This document shows positions 33,713-43,338 of a stretch of DNA of 64,000 nt, piece after piece (the first letter of the stretch is position 1; every line of letters begins with the position of its first letter). The stretch spans positions 1-64,000 of the forward strand of contig NZ_LWAF01000010.1 in the NCBI RefSeq assembly GCF_001719065.1, read 5' to 3'. The translations under genes and the position numbers were made by a program. Origin of the DNA: Fervidobacterium thailandense. GTDB taxonomy: Bacteria > Thermotogota > Thermotogae > Thermotogales > Fervidobacteriaceae. Below the pieces are notes generated by a model. The model was not told the DNA's origin, ran no database searches, and saw nothing but the letters and a program-made list of their open reading frames with translations.

Positions 33713-34434
33713 CGGAGATGAGTCGAGAAGTCGTACTGAGAGTCGAGGACCTAACGGTCAAGCTCGGGGAAGTTGAAATCCTCAGGGACGTATCCTTTAA
33801 CGTGACCAGAGGGGAATTCGTGGGAATAATAGGTCCAAACGGGGCCGGAAAATCTACACTCATTCGCGCCATCCTCGGCCAAGTGCCTTACAGCGGCTAC
33901 GTCGGAATTTACGGTTCCGTCGGCTACGTTCCGCAGCTACCCACTTTCAACAGAGAGTTCCCGTTAACCGTGTACGAATTCGTTAAACTCCCGGTTAGGA
34001 AGGAACGTGACTGGAAGGAGAAAGTGGAAAAAGCTCTCGAAAGCGTTGGTATGAAGGAATTCGGTTCCAAACTCGTCGGTCAACTCTCCGGTGGGCAATT
34101 TCAGAGGATTGCGTTGGCAAGGGCCATCGTATCGCAACCCGATATACTTCTCCTTGACGAGCCGGAGTCGGGGATAGACGAGATGGGAAAAGCGAAATTC
34201 TACGACCTGATAGATGAACTCCGGGAAACACGTGGTGTGACAATAATCATGGTCAGTCACGACATCGGACTTATATTCAAGAAATGCACAACGATCATGT
34301 GCTTGAACAAAACCTTGCACTGTCACGGCCCATCGAAAGAAATCTCCCCCTTAGAAATTAAAAGGCTGTTCGGCGAATTCGATATCTGGATCAGATCTGA
34401 TGACCATTTCGAAGTTGAACACAGGAATCATTAA
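33709..34434 (+). CDS. metal ABC transporter ATPase (ZnuC/MntB-like)
   Basis: Protein of 241 residues. Walker A is GPNGAGKST, the Q-loop is in VGYVPQLPTFN, the signature is LSGGQFQRIALARA, Walker B is ILLLDEPESGID and the switch histidine is in MVSHDIG. The GTG start at 33709 has AAGGAAG upstream and overlaps the preceding stop. It powers the metal importer with the permease at 34461-35267. Confidence 0.94.
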   Translation: MTEMSREVVLRVEDLTVKLGEVEILRDVSFNVTRGEFVGIIGPNGAGKSTLIRAILGQVPYSGYVGIYGSVGYVPQLPTFNREFPLTVYEFVKLPVRKERDWKEKVEKALESVGMKEFGSKLVGQLSGGQFQRIALARAIVSQPDILLLDEPESGIDEMGKAKFYDLIDELRETRGVTIIMVSHDIGLIFKKCTTIMCLNKTLHCHGPSKEISPLEIKRLFGEFDIWIRSDDHFEVEHRNH

Positions 34435-34460
34435 AGCAACTTCGGGGAGTTGAGAACTTA

Positions 34461-35267
34461 ATGGAGCTCTTAAGAGACTTAGTGAATTATGAGTTCCTAA
34501 GAAACGCCTTGATAACTGTTGTTCTGAGCTCGATACTTTCCGGAACCGTATCTCCCGTGATCGTGTACAAGAGGATGGAGTTCATAGGTGATGGGCTTGC
34601 GCACGCGATCTTCGCCGGTGTGGCGCTCGCCGTGTTGCTGGATTTTAACGTTCTGTTGGGGGCTATCTTGGCCACGGTCTTGTTCGCCTTCTTGATATAC
34701 CAGCTGAACAAGGGAAGATTCATATCCGAAAGCACGGCCATAGGACTATTACTACCCGTTTTCATGTCGATCGGTGTTGTACTTTTTTCCAAGACTGAGA
34801 GGTACACCACCGATGTAACATCATATCTTTTCGGTAACTTGCTTCTCGTCACAAAACAAGATATTTTATTCATCCTTGTGACAACCGTTGCCACAGTCCT
34901 CATCCTCTATACTCTCAGATACGAAATCGCTTACTGGATCTTCGATGAAGAGATGGCTAACTTCTACGGTATAAACGTCAAAAGGATTAAGTTACTTGTG
35001 TTCGTACTAATTTCATTCACAGTTGTCGCGACGTTGAAGGTGGCTGGCGTTGTCGTAATGGGGGCATTCCTTGTTATTCCAGGTGTTTTCGCAAAATTCA
35101 ACACTCGTAGTTTCACACACGCCATCGAAAAGTCGACCATATTCAACATTTCAAACTCCATTCTTGGCTTTCTTGCTGCTTACTACCTCGACCTGCCACC
35201 GGGACCGACGATCGTCCTTCTATCCTTCGCAAGTCTGATGCTTTCGCTGGTATCCCGCAGACGATAA
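34461..35267 (+). CDS. metal ABC transporter permease (ZnuB/MntC-like)
   Basis: Protein of 268 residues with about eight membrane segments, of the ABC-3 family. The conserved GDGLAHAIFAGVALA and VAGVVVMGAFLVIPG segments are visible. It forms the membrane channel of the zinc or manganese importer. It is the last gene of the operon. Confidence 0.94.
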   Translation: MELLRDLVNYEFLRNALITVVLSSILSGTVSPVIVYKRMEFIGDGLAHAIFAGVALAVLLDFNVLLGAILATVLFAFLIYQLNKGRFISESTAIGLLLPVFMSIGVVLFSKTERYTTDVTSYLFGNLLLVTKQDILFILVTTVATVLILYTLRYEIAYWIFDEEMANFYGINVKRIKLLVFVLISFTVVATLKVAGVVVMGAFLVIPGVFAKFNTRSFTHAIEKSTIFNISNSILGFLAAYYLDLPPGPTIVLLSFASLMLSLVSRRR

Positions 35268-35270
35268 ATG

Positions 35271-35279
35271 TGGTATAAT
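35271..35279 (+). promoter_or_regulatory. extended -10 promoter of the TPR gene
   Basis: TGG followed by TATAAT at 35274-35279, immediately after the permease stop and 47 bases before the GTG start at 35326. Confidence 0.6.
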
Positions 35280-35325
35280 CATCCCGGATACCACGCTTAA
35301 AATTCCAGCAAAGGAGAGAAAACCG

Positions 35326-36900
35326 GTGAAAGCGATAGTGTACTTGCCACTCAAACCTGAAGTGGCAAAATCTCTCAACCTCCCCGTGAAATTACCGGTC
35401 CTTGCCGAAGATCTCTTGCTAATAACCGACCAGAACAACATCCCGTTGGACGTGATTCTTCGCGGCCTTGAAGCCCAATATGAAGTCTCACCAGATGAAT
35501 ACTGGAAATCTTATCTTGTGTTCTTTTACTACGAAAAATTCAAAGATCTCCTCAACAAGGGTGATTACACAAAAGCGGGAGAATATTTGAACAAGGCCAA
35601 AGCTCTGACATACGATTACAGGTTCCACTTTTACAACGCCCTGCTCCAAGCAAAATTAGGCAATTACGAACTTGCGGAGATCGAATTTAAACAAACCATC
35701 GCACTTAACCCATCTTTCCCACTCGCACATTACGAATTAGGTAACGTGCTCTTCGCAAGAAAAGACTACGATGAGGCTCTCGAGTACTATAAGAGAGCCT
35801 ACGAACTGAATCCGGAATTTTTGCTACCTTTGATGAAAATCGGGGACATCTACACGGAACTCGGCCAACTCGACGATGCGGAGATCGTCTACAACATGGT
35901 GATACAGAAGTTCAAAGGTGCTCATCCCGAGGGATTCAACCTACAACCCATTCCAGAAGTCTATCTCAGACTCGGTGTGGTGTATAACCTCCGCCAGCAA
36001 TACGAAAAGGCTGAAAAAGTCTTCAAAGAAGGGCTCAAAATATCAAAAAAACCGGAAATAATGTACAACCTTTCTTACACACTCATGAGACTTGGTAAAC
36101 ATTTCGAGGCTTATGGATTGTTGCTCGAATTGTCGAAAGAATACCCTGTTCCGGAGGTTCTCAACGAGTTGGGAATCATCCAGCGTAGGCTCGGACTCTA
36201 CGAAGAGGCTTACGAAACCTTCGAGAAAGTCCAGGACGATTTCAGGGAAAATTACGAACGAATACAGTACTTTGTCGAAAAAAAATCTTTCGAAGAAGAC
36301 TTTCTCAACGAACTTAAAGGTGCCGAGAAAGTGCTCGAAAGTGTGGAGTTCCCGTTTCCAGACGCCCTTGAGCTCATCATCAAAACAACCGATAACGATG
36401 GAAACTTACTTGTGGATAAGTTCACCGAAGAGCTGGGACTCACACCGACAAGTACAGACAACAACGAACCCGATACAAAATGGGTTCCTTATATTTTAGC
36501 CGCCATGTACATAGCTGGTACCGATCCTATCATGATGGAAAAAAACGCAACACTGGCTACGATAGCGACCTACGGTGCTGGTCTTGCACTGGCTTGCAGC
36601 ACGGCGCTACTTAGGTTATACCAGTTCCTTCTTTCAGGTGGAATCAACGTGGATGATTTTATAGAAAATGTTGTACCGGAACTTGAAGAACTCCATTTTA
36701 CCTTCTCGCGCACAATCGCTTTGCTCACAGAAAAACCTTTGGATGATTTTTTTGAAGAGGAATGTACTACTTATGACAAATTGGTCTTAAGCTTGATCAA
36801 ACTAATCGGATACGTACCGACAAGTGAAGAGCTCGAAAGAGTTTCAAATACTACCCTTAAACACTTGGGAAAATTCTTCTTGGAACTAACCAGAAAGTAA
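35326..36900 (+). CDS. tetratricopeptide-repeat protein
   Basis: Protein of 524 residues from a GTG after AAAGGAGAG. Tetratricopeptide repeats run over residues about 75-330, e.g. AKLGNYELAEIEFKQTIALNPSFPLAHYELGN, YDEALEYYKRAYELNP and YEKAEKVFKEGLKI. No signal peptide or membrane segment. The C-terminal 200 residues are mainly helical, including a hydrophobic ATIATYGAGLALACSTALLRL stretch, and I do not recognise them. It is probably a scaffold for protein-protein contacts; the partner is unknown. It is convergent with dnaK and shares its terminator. Confidence 0.82.
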   Translation: MKAIVYLPLKPEVAKSLNLPVKLPVLAEDLLLITDQNNIPLDVILRGLEAQYEVSPDEYWKSYLVFFYYEKFKDLLNKGDYTKAGEYLNKAKALTYDYRFHFYNALLQAKLGNYELAEIEFKQTIALNPSFPLAHYELGNVLFARKDYDEALEYYKRAYELNPEFLLPLMKIGDIYTELGQLDDAEIVYNMVIQKFKGAHPEGFNLQPIPEVYLRLGVVYNLRQQYEKAEKVFKEGLKISKKPEIMYNLSYTLMRLGKHFEAYGLLLELSKEYPVPEVLNELGIIQRRLGLYEEAYETFEKVQDDFRENYERIQYFVEKKSFEEDFLNELKGAEKVLESVEFPFPDALELIIKTTDNDGNLLVDKFTEELGLTPTSTDNNEPDTKWVPYILAAMYIAGTDPIMMEKNATLATIATYGAGLALACSTALLRLYQFLLSGGINVDDFIENVVPELEELHFTFSRTIALLTEKPLDDFFEEECTTYDKLVLSLIKLIGYVPTSEELERVSNTTLKHLGKFFLELTRK

Positions 36901-36906
36901 AAAAGT

Positions 36907-36939
36907 AAAGGTGGTCGACAGAGTCGACCACCTTTTGAT
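36907..36939. terminator. bidirectional terminator between TPR gene and dnaK
   Basis: AAAGGTGGTCGAC pairs perfectly with GTCGACCACCTTT around AGA; T residues follow on the plus strand and A residues precede. Confidence 0.92.
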
Positions 36940-36957
36940 TTGCTTAATTCACGTTTT

Positions 36958-38748
36958 TTACATCGTCTCGCTACTCGTTCCACCTTGTGCTTGCTGTTTG
37001 TACAAGTATTCGCCAATCTTGAGGCTTTCCCTTTGGAGATCGTCGTAGAGGATCTTCACGCGCGCGATGTCGTCCTTGTTGATCGCATCTCTTAAGTCCC
37101 TGATAAGGTCTTCGAGCCTTGTCTTGATGTCTGCTGGAACTTTGTCACCGTTTTCCTTGAGCACTTTATCAATGTGGTATGCAAGATCGTCAGCACGGTT
37201 CTTAAGTTCGACCTCTTCCCTCTTCCTCTTGTCCTGTTCTTCGTACATCTGAGCTTCACGAATCATTCTCTCAATTTCTTCGCTACTTAACTGATGCCTA
37301 CCGGTAACGACCATCGACTGTTCTTTACCGGTGCTCAACTCTTTCGCAGATACGTGCACGATACCGTCACTATCTATGTCAAACGTGACTTCAATTTGAG
37401 GTACTCCACGTGGTGCCGGTGGAATACCAATGAGCCTGAAACTACCAAGGAATATGTTGTCCCTTGCCATCGCACGCTCACCTTGGTAGACCCTGACTTC
37501 GACCTCAGTTTGACCATCTTCCGCGGTGGTGAAGATCTTGCTCTTTCTAACTGGAATCGTCGTGTTCCTTGGAATAATCGGTTCCATCAACCCACCTTTA
37601 ACTTCAACACCGAGCGTGAGCGGTGTAACGTCCACGAGTACGACGTCCTTATCTTTTGCACCTTCGGTACCAGCGAGGATTGCCGCCTGAATAGCAGCAC
37701 CTATTGCAACCGCTTCGTCCGGGTTCACGCTCTTGTTGGGTTCCTTACCGAAGATGTCCCTTATGAACCTCTGAACCATCGGGACCCTGGTCATTCCACC
37801 AACAAGGATGATTTCATCGATGTCTTGTGGCCTAAGCTTAGCGTCGCTGAGGGCCCTTTCAATTGGTTCTCTTGTTTTCTCCACAAGATCCCTTGTGAGT
37901 GATTCAAACATCGCCCTTGTAAGTTTCATTTCCAGGTGGAGTGGACCTTCGGCTGTTGCCGTGATGTACGGCAGACTGATATCCGTTTCGAGCTTCGATG
38001 AGAGTTCGATCTTGGCCTTTTCCGCCGCATCCCTAAGCCTCTGGAGTGCCTGCCTGTCGTTTCTTAAGTCCACACCGTATTGTTTCTTGAATTCCTCTGC
38101 AAGGAAGTCGATGATCCTTTGGTCAAAGTCGTCACCACCGAGGTGGTTGTTACCACTCGTTGCAATAACTTGGATAACACCACCGCCGATTTCAAGGATC
38201 GACACGTCGAAGGTACCACCACCGAGGTCGTAAACGAGGACCTTACGCTCGCCTTCCATCTTATCAAGCCCGTAAGCCAAAGCGGCAGCTGTGGGCTCGT
38301 TGATGATTCTAAGCACTTCGAGCCCGGCTATGATACCAGCCTCTTTGGTGGCCTGTCGTTGTGCATCATTGAAATAAGCTGGACAAGTAATGACCGCCTT
38401 TTTAATCTCACCACCGAGGTACTCTTCGGCATCTTTTTTGAGCTTTTTGAGTATGAATGCACTGATCTGTTGTGGAGTGTACTCCTTATCATCGATCCTC
38501 ACCTTGTAGTCGCTTCCCATCTTTCTTTTGATGGACTTTATCGTTCTATCTGGGTTAAGTATCAACTGCCTCTTGGCAGGTTCACCAACGATAACCTCTC
38601 CGGTTTTTGTGAACGAAACTACGGACGGTGTCGTCCTGCTACCTTCCGCGTTTGGAATGACTTCTATAGTTCCATCTGGCTTCATCCACGCAATAACCGA
38701 GTTAGTCGTTCCCAGGTCGATACCAACTACGAACTCCTTTTTAGCCAT
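36958..38748 (-). CDS. dnaK: chaperone protein DnaK (Hsp70)
   Basis: About 596 residues from the ATG at 38748 (GGAGGTG upstream). The nucleotide-binding domain has [27 protein letters not shown] and [13 protein letters not shown]. The substrate domain has [14 protein letters not shown], and the lid helices end the protein. The C-terminus ([11 protein letters not shown]) is short, without the EEVD-like proteobacterial tail. It stands alone: grpE, dnaJ and hrcA are not adjacent. A CIRCE element overlaps its promoter, so HrcA control is expected. Confidence 0.97.
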   Translation of the reverse strand: MAKKEFVVGIDLGTTNSVIAWMKPDGTIEVIPNAEGSRTTPSVVSFTKTGEVIVGEPAKRQLILNPDRTIKSIKRKMGSDYKVRIDDKEYTPQQISAFILKKLKKDAEEYLGGEIKKAVITCPAYFNDAQRQATKEAGIIAGLEVLRIINEPTAAALAYGLDKMEGERKVLVYDLGGGTFDVSILEIGGGVIQVIATSGNNHLGGDDFDQRIIDFLAEEFKKQYGVDLRNDRQALQRLRDAAEKAKIELSSKLETDISLPYITATAEGPLHLEMKLTRAMFESLTRDLVEKTREPIERALSDAKLRPQDIDEIILVGGMTRVPMVQRFIRDIFGKEPNKSVNPDEAVAIGAAIQAAILAGTEGAKDKDVVLVDVTPLTLGVEVKGGLMEPIIPRNTTIPVRKSKIFTTAEDGQTEVEVRVYQGERAMARDNIFLGSFRLIGIPPAPRGVPQIEVTFDIDSDGIVHVSAKELSTGKEQSMVVTGRHQLSSEEIERMIREAQMYEEQDKRKREEVELKNRADDLAYHIDKVLKENGDKVPADIKTRLEDLIRDLRDAINKDDIARVKILYDDLQRESLKIGEYLYKQQAQGGTSSETM

Positions 38749-38811
38749 GAAGCTCACCTCCGCACTCTATTTTTTATCCCTGAAGAAATTCTTTCCAACC
38801 CTCACGGTTCC

Positions 38812-38840
38812 ATTATACTATATTAGCACTCTTTTGTCAA
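38812..38840 (-). promoter_or_regulatory. promoter of dnaK
   Basis: Minus-strand TTGACA (plus TGTCAA at 38835-38840) and TATAAT (plus ATTATA at 38812-38817) with exact 17-base spacing: a full-consensus promoter. Confidence 0.92.
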
Positions 38841-38849
38841 GAGTGATAA
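38823..38849 (-). promoter_or_regulatory. CIRCE element (HrcA operator)
   Basis: TTAGCACTC, nine bases, GAGTGATAA: the CIRCE inverted repeat with one mismatch in the second arm (consensus GAGTGCTAA). The -35 of the dnaK promoter lies in its spacer, so HrcA binding would block polymerase. Confidence 0.93.
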
Positions 38850-38890
38850 TAAAAAACAACCCAGAGTCATTGTTAAAGGTGGTTGAAAGG

Positions 38891-38899
38891 TGGTATAAT
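38891..38899 (+). promoter_or_regulatory. promoter of the double binding-protein gene
   Basis: TGG-TATAAT (TATAAT at 38894-38899), with a possible -35 TTGTTA at 38870-38875 and 18-base spacing. Confidence 0.6.
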
Positions 38900-38932
38900 A
38901 GATTTTGATAAACGGCTGAAGGAGGAATACGT

Positions 38933-40354
38933 TTGAAAAAATCAGCTTTGGCACTTTTTATCCTCCTACTCGCTGGACTGATCTTTTCGCAAACGATTCT
39001 CTATACGTACGTGCAAGCCGTTGAGCCAAAGTACATAGTTGAAAAGGGAATCGTGAAGGGTGTCTGTGGTGACATCATCGAAGCACTCAACAGAGAACTT
39101 TCAAAACAAAAGATAAGTATCGTATATCGGGATTTCAACGCGAAAACAAACGCGCAGATACTTGAAGATCTGAAAAAGGGAAAGATACAGATATTCGTTG
39201 GGCTTGGACTGAACGACGAACGCGCGAAGGAATACAAGTACATCAGCGTACCCCTTTACAGTCTTAACGAAGCTCTTCTCGTGCTCAAAGGAAACGCAAC
39301 GCGGGTCTTCGCTAAGACCAACTTGAGGATTGGTGTTATAGAGTCGACACTCACATCGCGCAATGTTGAGCGCCTTTTTCCACAAGGCAGGACATTTACA
39401 TACAAGACAATGGGAGAAGCATTGAATGCTCTTTCGAAGCGTTCCATAGATGCAATCCTGCACACAAGTCTGAGCTTAGGATACTACGCTTCCAAGTTCG
39501 ACAATTTCGAACTCGTGCGGTTGATAGCCGAGAAGTATTATCATTACATCCTATTTTCAAAAGATGTACCCGACAGGATCGTTCAAGCTGTGGAAAGTGC
39601 ACTCAAAAATATAATCTCCCGAGATGAAATAAAGCGCATTTTGAAACTTTACGGTGTTGACCATTACGTTAAGGAAGGGAACCTTGTTGAACTTGTAACT
39701 ATCGACTGGCCGCCATACCACTACTTCGATGGTAACAAAGTCTTCGGCGTGGATACGGAGGTAATCACGAAAGTTCTGACCAACCTCGGATTCACAGTAT
39801 CAATTCAAGTCTTACCTCCGTCGAGGGCCATACAGATGCTGAACCAGAAGACAGTTGACGGTATTTTTTCCGTTTGGAGAACCGCCGAGAGGGAGCAGTT
39901 ATTCGAATATTCAAAGGAACCATTAAGCTACACCTATGAAGGATTCTGGTACCTTAAAGAAAACGAGAAAATCATCCGTGAGCTGTTAAACAACCGAAGT
40001 TCCGCCTGCGCTTTTGTGAACGGTTATGGTTACGATAAAATTTTTGAGAACTTCAAGTGTAGCCGCTTATTGGTCGATTCCGACGAGCAGGGAATTAGAT
40101 TGGTTTACAGGGGAAAGGTTGTAGCTTTTGCGACTGACTACAGGAGTGGACATTACTGGGTGGAGAAGCTGGGTTACACTGAGAGATTTTCCTTTATGAG
40201 TGTCTCGAAAGAGAAAAGACCGCAGTACTTGGCCTTCAGTAAAACCATCCAGGGAAAGCTTCTGTCGCAAGTCTTCTCACAGGAACTGAAGAAGTTTAAA
40301 TCTTCAGGCGCTTACGTGGAGATTTTGAAAAAGTACGACATCGAAAATTGGTGA
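38933..40354 (+). CDS. secreted protein with two tandem solute-binding (family 3) domains
   Basis: Protein of 473 residues from a TTG after AAGGAGGAA. Signal peptide (ALALFILLLAGLIFS). Two consecutive family 3 periplasmic-binding folds follow: residues about 20-235 (GVCGDIIEALNRELSKQ, ALNALSKRSIDAILH) and about 238-470 (LVELVTIDWPPYHYFDG, VDTEVITKVLTNLGF, VDGIFSVWRTAEREQLFEYS). The protein lacks a membrane segment, so it is periplasmic. The following gene is a histidine kinase, so I infer ligand sensing, probably of amino acids, rather than transport. No permease is nearby. Confidence 0.85.
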   Translation: MKKSALALFILLLAGLIFSQTILYTYVQAVEPKYIVEKGIVKGVCGDIIEALNRELSKQKISIVYRDFNAKTNAQILEDLKKGKIQIFVGLGLNDERAKEYKYISVPLYSLNEALLVLKGNATRVFAKTNLRIGVIESTLTSRNVERLFPQGRTFTYKTMGEALNALSKRSIDAILHTSLSLGYYASKFDNFELVRLIAEKYYHYILFSKDVPDRIVQAVESALKNIISRDEIKRILKLYGVDHYVKEGNLVELVTIDWPPYHYFDGNKVFGVDTEVITKVLTNLGFTVSIQVLPPSRAIQMLNQKTVDGIFSVWRTAEREQLFEYSKEPLSYTYEGFWYLKENEKIIRELLNNRSSACAFVNGYGYDKIFENFKCSRLLVDSDEQGIRLVYRGKVVAFATDYRSGHYWVEKLGYTERFSFMSVSKEKRPQYLAFSKTIQGKLLSQVFSQELKKFKSSGAYVEILKKYDIENW

Positions 40355-40442
40355 GTATACCAACACCTTAAACAACACCTTGCATAACAAGTTTCTTTGC
40401 TCTCGCATCCACAATGCGTTGGAGTTAGTTGGAGGTGAATCA

Positions 40443-41771
40443 GTGAGCACGAAAAAAGCGAATCCTTTCGTAGTTTTGAAAGTGATAAGTATCGTTTCCT
40501 TAATGACTCTTTTTTCTTTGGTTTCAAAGATCTACATCAACAACTGGGAACAAAGCCTTAACACGACACTCGAATCTTTTTCGAAGACTTTGTCACACGC
40601 TGTTTGGACTTTGAACAGGGAGCTAATAGAAGCTTCCATAAAAAACATGATTTACGTGAAGGATATACTGGAGATCCTGGTGCTTGACGATAAGGGTGAA
40701 GTACTCGCACGCGTTAGTCACGATAAAAGGTCGAACACCAAGCTCGAAAAGTTTTTCAATCTTAAGAAAAGTGTCAAGAGGTTCCTCATCTACTATAAGG
40801 GGTTTTTCGCCGGTCAAGTTTACTTTAGATACTATTACTACACCGCCACCGTATTCTTACTGTTACTCACGGTTATTTTTGTATCGTTCATGTTATCAGC
40901 TTACTTTGCAATCGATAATCTGGAGAAAAACAGGAAGCTCAAAAATATGCTGCAAGAACTAAACGACGCAAACACCGAGTTGGAACTGACACTCAACGAG
41001 CTCGAGGCAACACAGCAAAAGGTGATAAACTCGGAGAAAATGGCCGCGTTAGGAAAACTGATGGTCAACATCGCGCACGATGTAAACACACCAACAGGGG
41101 TCATATACGGCTCCTCAACGGAGTTACTGACGCGCGTAGAAATAATCCATGAAAAATACTTGAACGACGAGCTCACTGAAAAAGATTTCGAAGAGTTCAT
41201 CGCCACGTGTAGGGAACTTCTGGATATCATTGTACGCAATTCTGAAAAAATCAGGGAACTCGTGCAAAGTTTAAAAAGAGTTGCCATGCAAGAAGTCACA
41301 CAAGTCTATTCCACAGTCAAGGTTAAAGACCTGGTTGACGATGTGCTTCGTACGATGCACCCAAGGTTGAGAAAGACAAAAGCACAGATCCACGTGAATG
41401 TCCCCGATAACCTCACCGTCCGAACGATTCCTGGAGCATGGGTTCAGATCCTCATGAACCTCATAGACAACTCCGTCGTGCACGGTTTTGAATACGACAA
41501 CCCGGGAAACATTTATATTTCTTTCTACGAAAAGAACGGCAAGCTCGTCTTAGAGTACAGGGACGATGGTAAGGGAATGGATAAAGAAACAAAGACCCGC
41601 GCCTTCGAGCCGTTTTTCACAACGGATTCACTGCACGGCACGGGCCTCGGTTTGAGCATTGTTCATCAACTTGCTGTAGAAGTGCTTCATGGAGATATCG
41701 AGCTTTACAGCGAACCTGGAAAGGGAGTAACAATCATCGTCTCTGCACCACTTAATCACGAGAACCCGTGA
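40443..41771 (+). CDS. membrane sensor histidine kinase (orphan)
   Basis: About 442 residues from the GTG at 40443 (GGAGGTG upstream). Membrane helices at residues about 13-32 and 130-155 flank a small periplasmic domain of about 95 residues. A coiled coil (LQELNDANTELELTLNELEATQQKV) follows, then the phosphoacceptor box NIAHDVNTPTGVI (histidine plus D-V-N-T-P), the N box LMNLIDNSVVHGF and the ATP lid motifs DDGKGMD and GTGLGLSIVHQ. No response regulator gene is near. It follows the double binding protein by 88 bases and overlaps the convergent symporter gene by 20 bases. Confidence 0.93.
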   Translation: MSTKKANPFVVLKVISIVSLMTLFSLVSKIYINNWEQSLNTTLESFSKTLSHAVWTLNRELIEASIKNMIYVKDILEILVLDDKGEVLARVSHDKRSNTKLEKFFNLKKSVKRFLIYYKGFFAGQVYFRYYYYTATVFLLLLTVIFVSFMLSAYFAIDNLEKNRKLKNMLQELNDANTELELTLNELEATQQKVINSEKMAALGKLMVNIAHDVNTPTGVIYGSSTELLTRVEIIHEKYLNDELTEKDFEEFIATCRELLDIIVRNSEKIRELVQSLKRVAMQEVTQVYSTVKVKDLVDDVLRTMHPRLRKTKAQIHVNVPDNLTVRTIPGAWVQILMNLIDNSVVHGFEYDNPGNIYISFYEKNGKLVLEYRDDGKGMDKETKTRAFEPFFTTDSLHGTGLGLSIVHQLAVEVLHGDIELYSEPGKGVTIIVSAPLNHENP

Positions 41772-43119
41772 GCTCGTTGGCCAGGACTTTTAAGATCTTC
41801 GCTTCGTTGTAGAAAAGCAAGAGCACGTAACCCAGAACCATAAAGATGAGAGAGATGATGGCACTAAGTCTCAAACCAAACTCGTTTATCTCGTTCCTTC
41901 CCAGAATGAAGATTGATGGATAGATCAACCCTGCAACAGTTTGTCCCATCTTCTGCATGAACGTCCTCGCACCAAAGAAGACCGCGGCTTTGTAATTTCC
42001 AGTTTCCCTTCCGTGAGCTTCCGCGATATCCGCCACCATTGCGTTAGGCAGTATGCCGAAGATGGCCAGTGGTATGGAAGAAAGTACCGCGACGATGTAG
42101 CTTTGCACCTGTGGAGATAAAGGTAAGCGTCCAAGTAACGCTGTGAACGCAAAGTCCGCCGAGAAGACGATGAAGCCAACCATCAGGAGCTTTTTCTTAC
42201 CTATCTTGCGCGCTAAAACGTTTATGGGTACATAGAAGAGGAAAGAAAGCAAGAACATCATTAACTGGACGGTGGAAGCTTGTTCTTTCGGTAATTTTAG
42301 GAGAACGGTGACATAGTACACAAGTCCCAAGCTAATACCCGTAAGTCCTACCCAGTAAAGTAAGTCCTGGAGCACGAATACCAGAAAATTCCTTTCTTTA
42401 AACGCGTTAACTATAGCCTCGAGGCCGCCTTCGTTCACCGTGTGTTTTTCACAATACCTGTTCTCGTCTATAAATATCACCGGAAGTAGCATCAGGAAGA
42501 AACCGATAACACCGTACGTCGCTGTCACGATTTGGAAAGCCCTCACAGGAGTTAAGCCTGCATTCTCAAGCAACGTCTGAAATAGATAAATTTGCGTTCC
42601 TACTACGTACCCTATCGCCCACGTCACGGAAATAAGGGTACTCAACAAGAGTCTTTCGTTCGGATCGTGTCCCAGCTCGCTCATCCACGCGAAAAACGGT
42701 GTTACGTACATGGTCATGAACCAGTAAAACGCTATAACCGTGGCAAAGAGCCAAATCGTGTTAACCGTGTAGTTCTGCGACGGTGGGAAGAACGGTAAGA
42801 ACGATAGGACGGCAAACGGCAAAACACTGATGGCCAGGAATCCCCTACGTCGCCCAAGCTTCATCGTGCTTCTGTCGGAAAGTGTTGCAACAAGGGGATC
42901 CGTCACGGCATCAAACAACCTCGAAGTACCGAGTACGAGCCCAACTATCGTGAGCCCAAAAAACACCGCTCCTCTCTGGATAAACTGAGGTATCTGCACA
43001 CCTTCAGGTGGCATATAAAAATAAACAAGTGTGTTCCCCACGGCAAAACTCGTCAGTGACCAACCGAGTTGTCCCAGTGCGTACATCCACTTTTTCCACA
43101 TGGGTAACCTTTCTGGCAT
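41752..43119 (-). CDS. GPH-family (MFS_2) sugar:cation symporter
   Basis: Protein of 455 residues with about twelve membrane segments. The signature DAVTDPLVATLSDRS followed by LGRRRGFL is the conserved loop of the glycoside-pentoside-hexuronide family. It should import a sugar or glycoside with Na+ or H+. A perfect GGTAACGTTACC site upstream suggests control by a LacI-type regulator different from that at 18634. The start ATG at 43119 follows AAGGGGGAT. It is monocistronic. Confidence 0.88.
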   Translation of the reverse strand: MPERLPMWKKWMYALGQLGWSLTSFAVGNTLVYFYMPPEGVQIPQFIQRGAVFFGLTIVGLVLGTSRLFDAVTDPLVATLSDRSTMKLGRRRGFLAISVLPFAVLSFLPFFPPSQNYTVNTIWLFATVIAFYWFMTMYVTPFFAWMSELGHDPNERLLLSTLISVTWAIGYVVGTQIYLFQTLLENAGLTPVRAFQIVTATYGVIGFFLMLLPVIFIDENRYCEKHTVNEGGLEAIVNAFKERNFLVFVLQDLLYWVGLTGISLGLVYYVTVLLKLPKEQASTVQLMMFLLSFLFYVPINVLARKIGKKKLLMVGFIVFSADFAFTALLGRLPLSPQVQSYIVAVLSSIPLAIFGILPNAMVADIAEAHGRETGNYKAAVFFGARTFMQKMGQTVAGLIYPSIFILGRNEINEFGLRLSAIISLIFMVLGYVLLLFYNEAKILKVLANELTGSRD

Positions 43120-43156
43120 GGATCATCCCCCTTATCCTTCACTTGAACCAACTATC

Positions 43157-43168
43157 GGTAACGTTACC
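43157..43168 (-). promoter_or_regulatory. palindromic operator upstream of the symporter gene
   Basis: GGTAACGTTACC is a perfect 12-base palindrome with the central CG of LacI-family sites. A minus-strand TATATT (plus AATATA at 43182-43187) lies 14 bases upstream and may be the -10. Confidence 0.65.
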
Positions 43169-43285
43169 AATCGCTAAGATAAATATAACACGGAAGCCTC
43201 AACTTTAGTGAAGCTTAAAAACGTTGAAAAACGGAGACTAAACCCAAAGATCGTGGAATTTTTCCTCCGTACATCATGAAAAACA

Positions 43286-43310
43286 AAAGAGGCCCGTGAC
43301 AGGCCTCTTT
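43286..43310 (-). terminator. terminator of the pyrophosphatase-phosphofructokinase transcript
   Basis: AAAGAGGCC pairs with GGCCTCTTT around a seven-base loop; on the minus strand GTTTTTC follows. Confidence 0.8.
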
Positions 43311-43338
43311 ATTTATGCTCAGTTTGATTTTGAGAACC

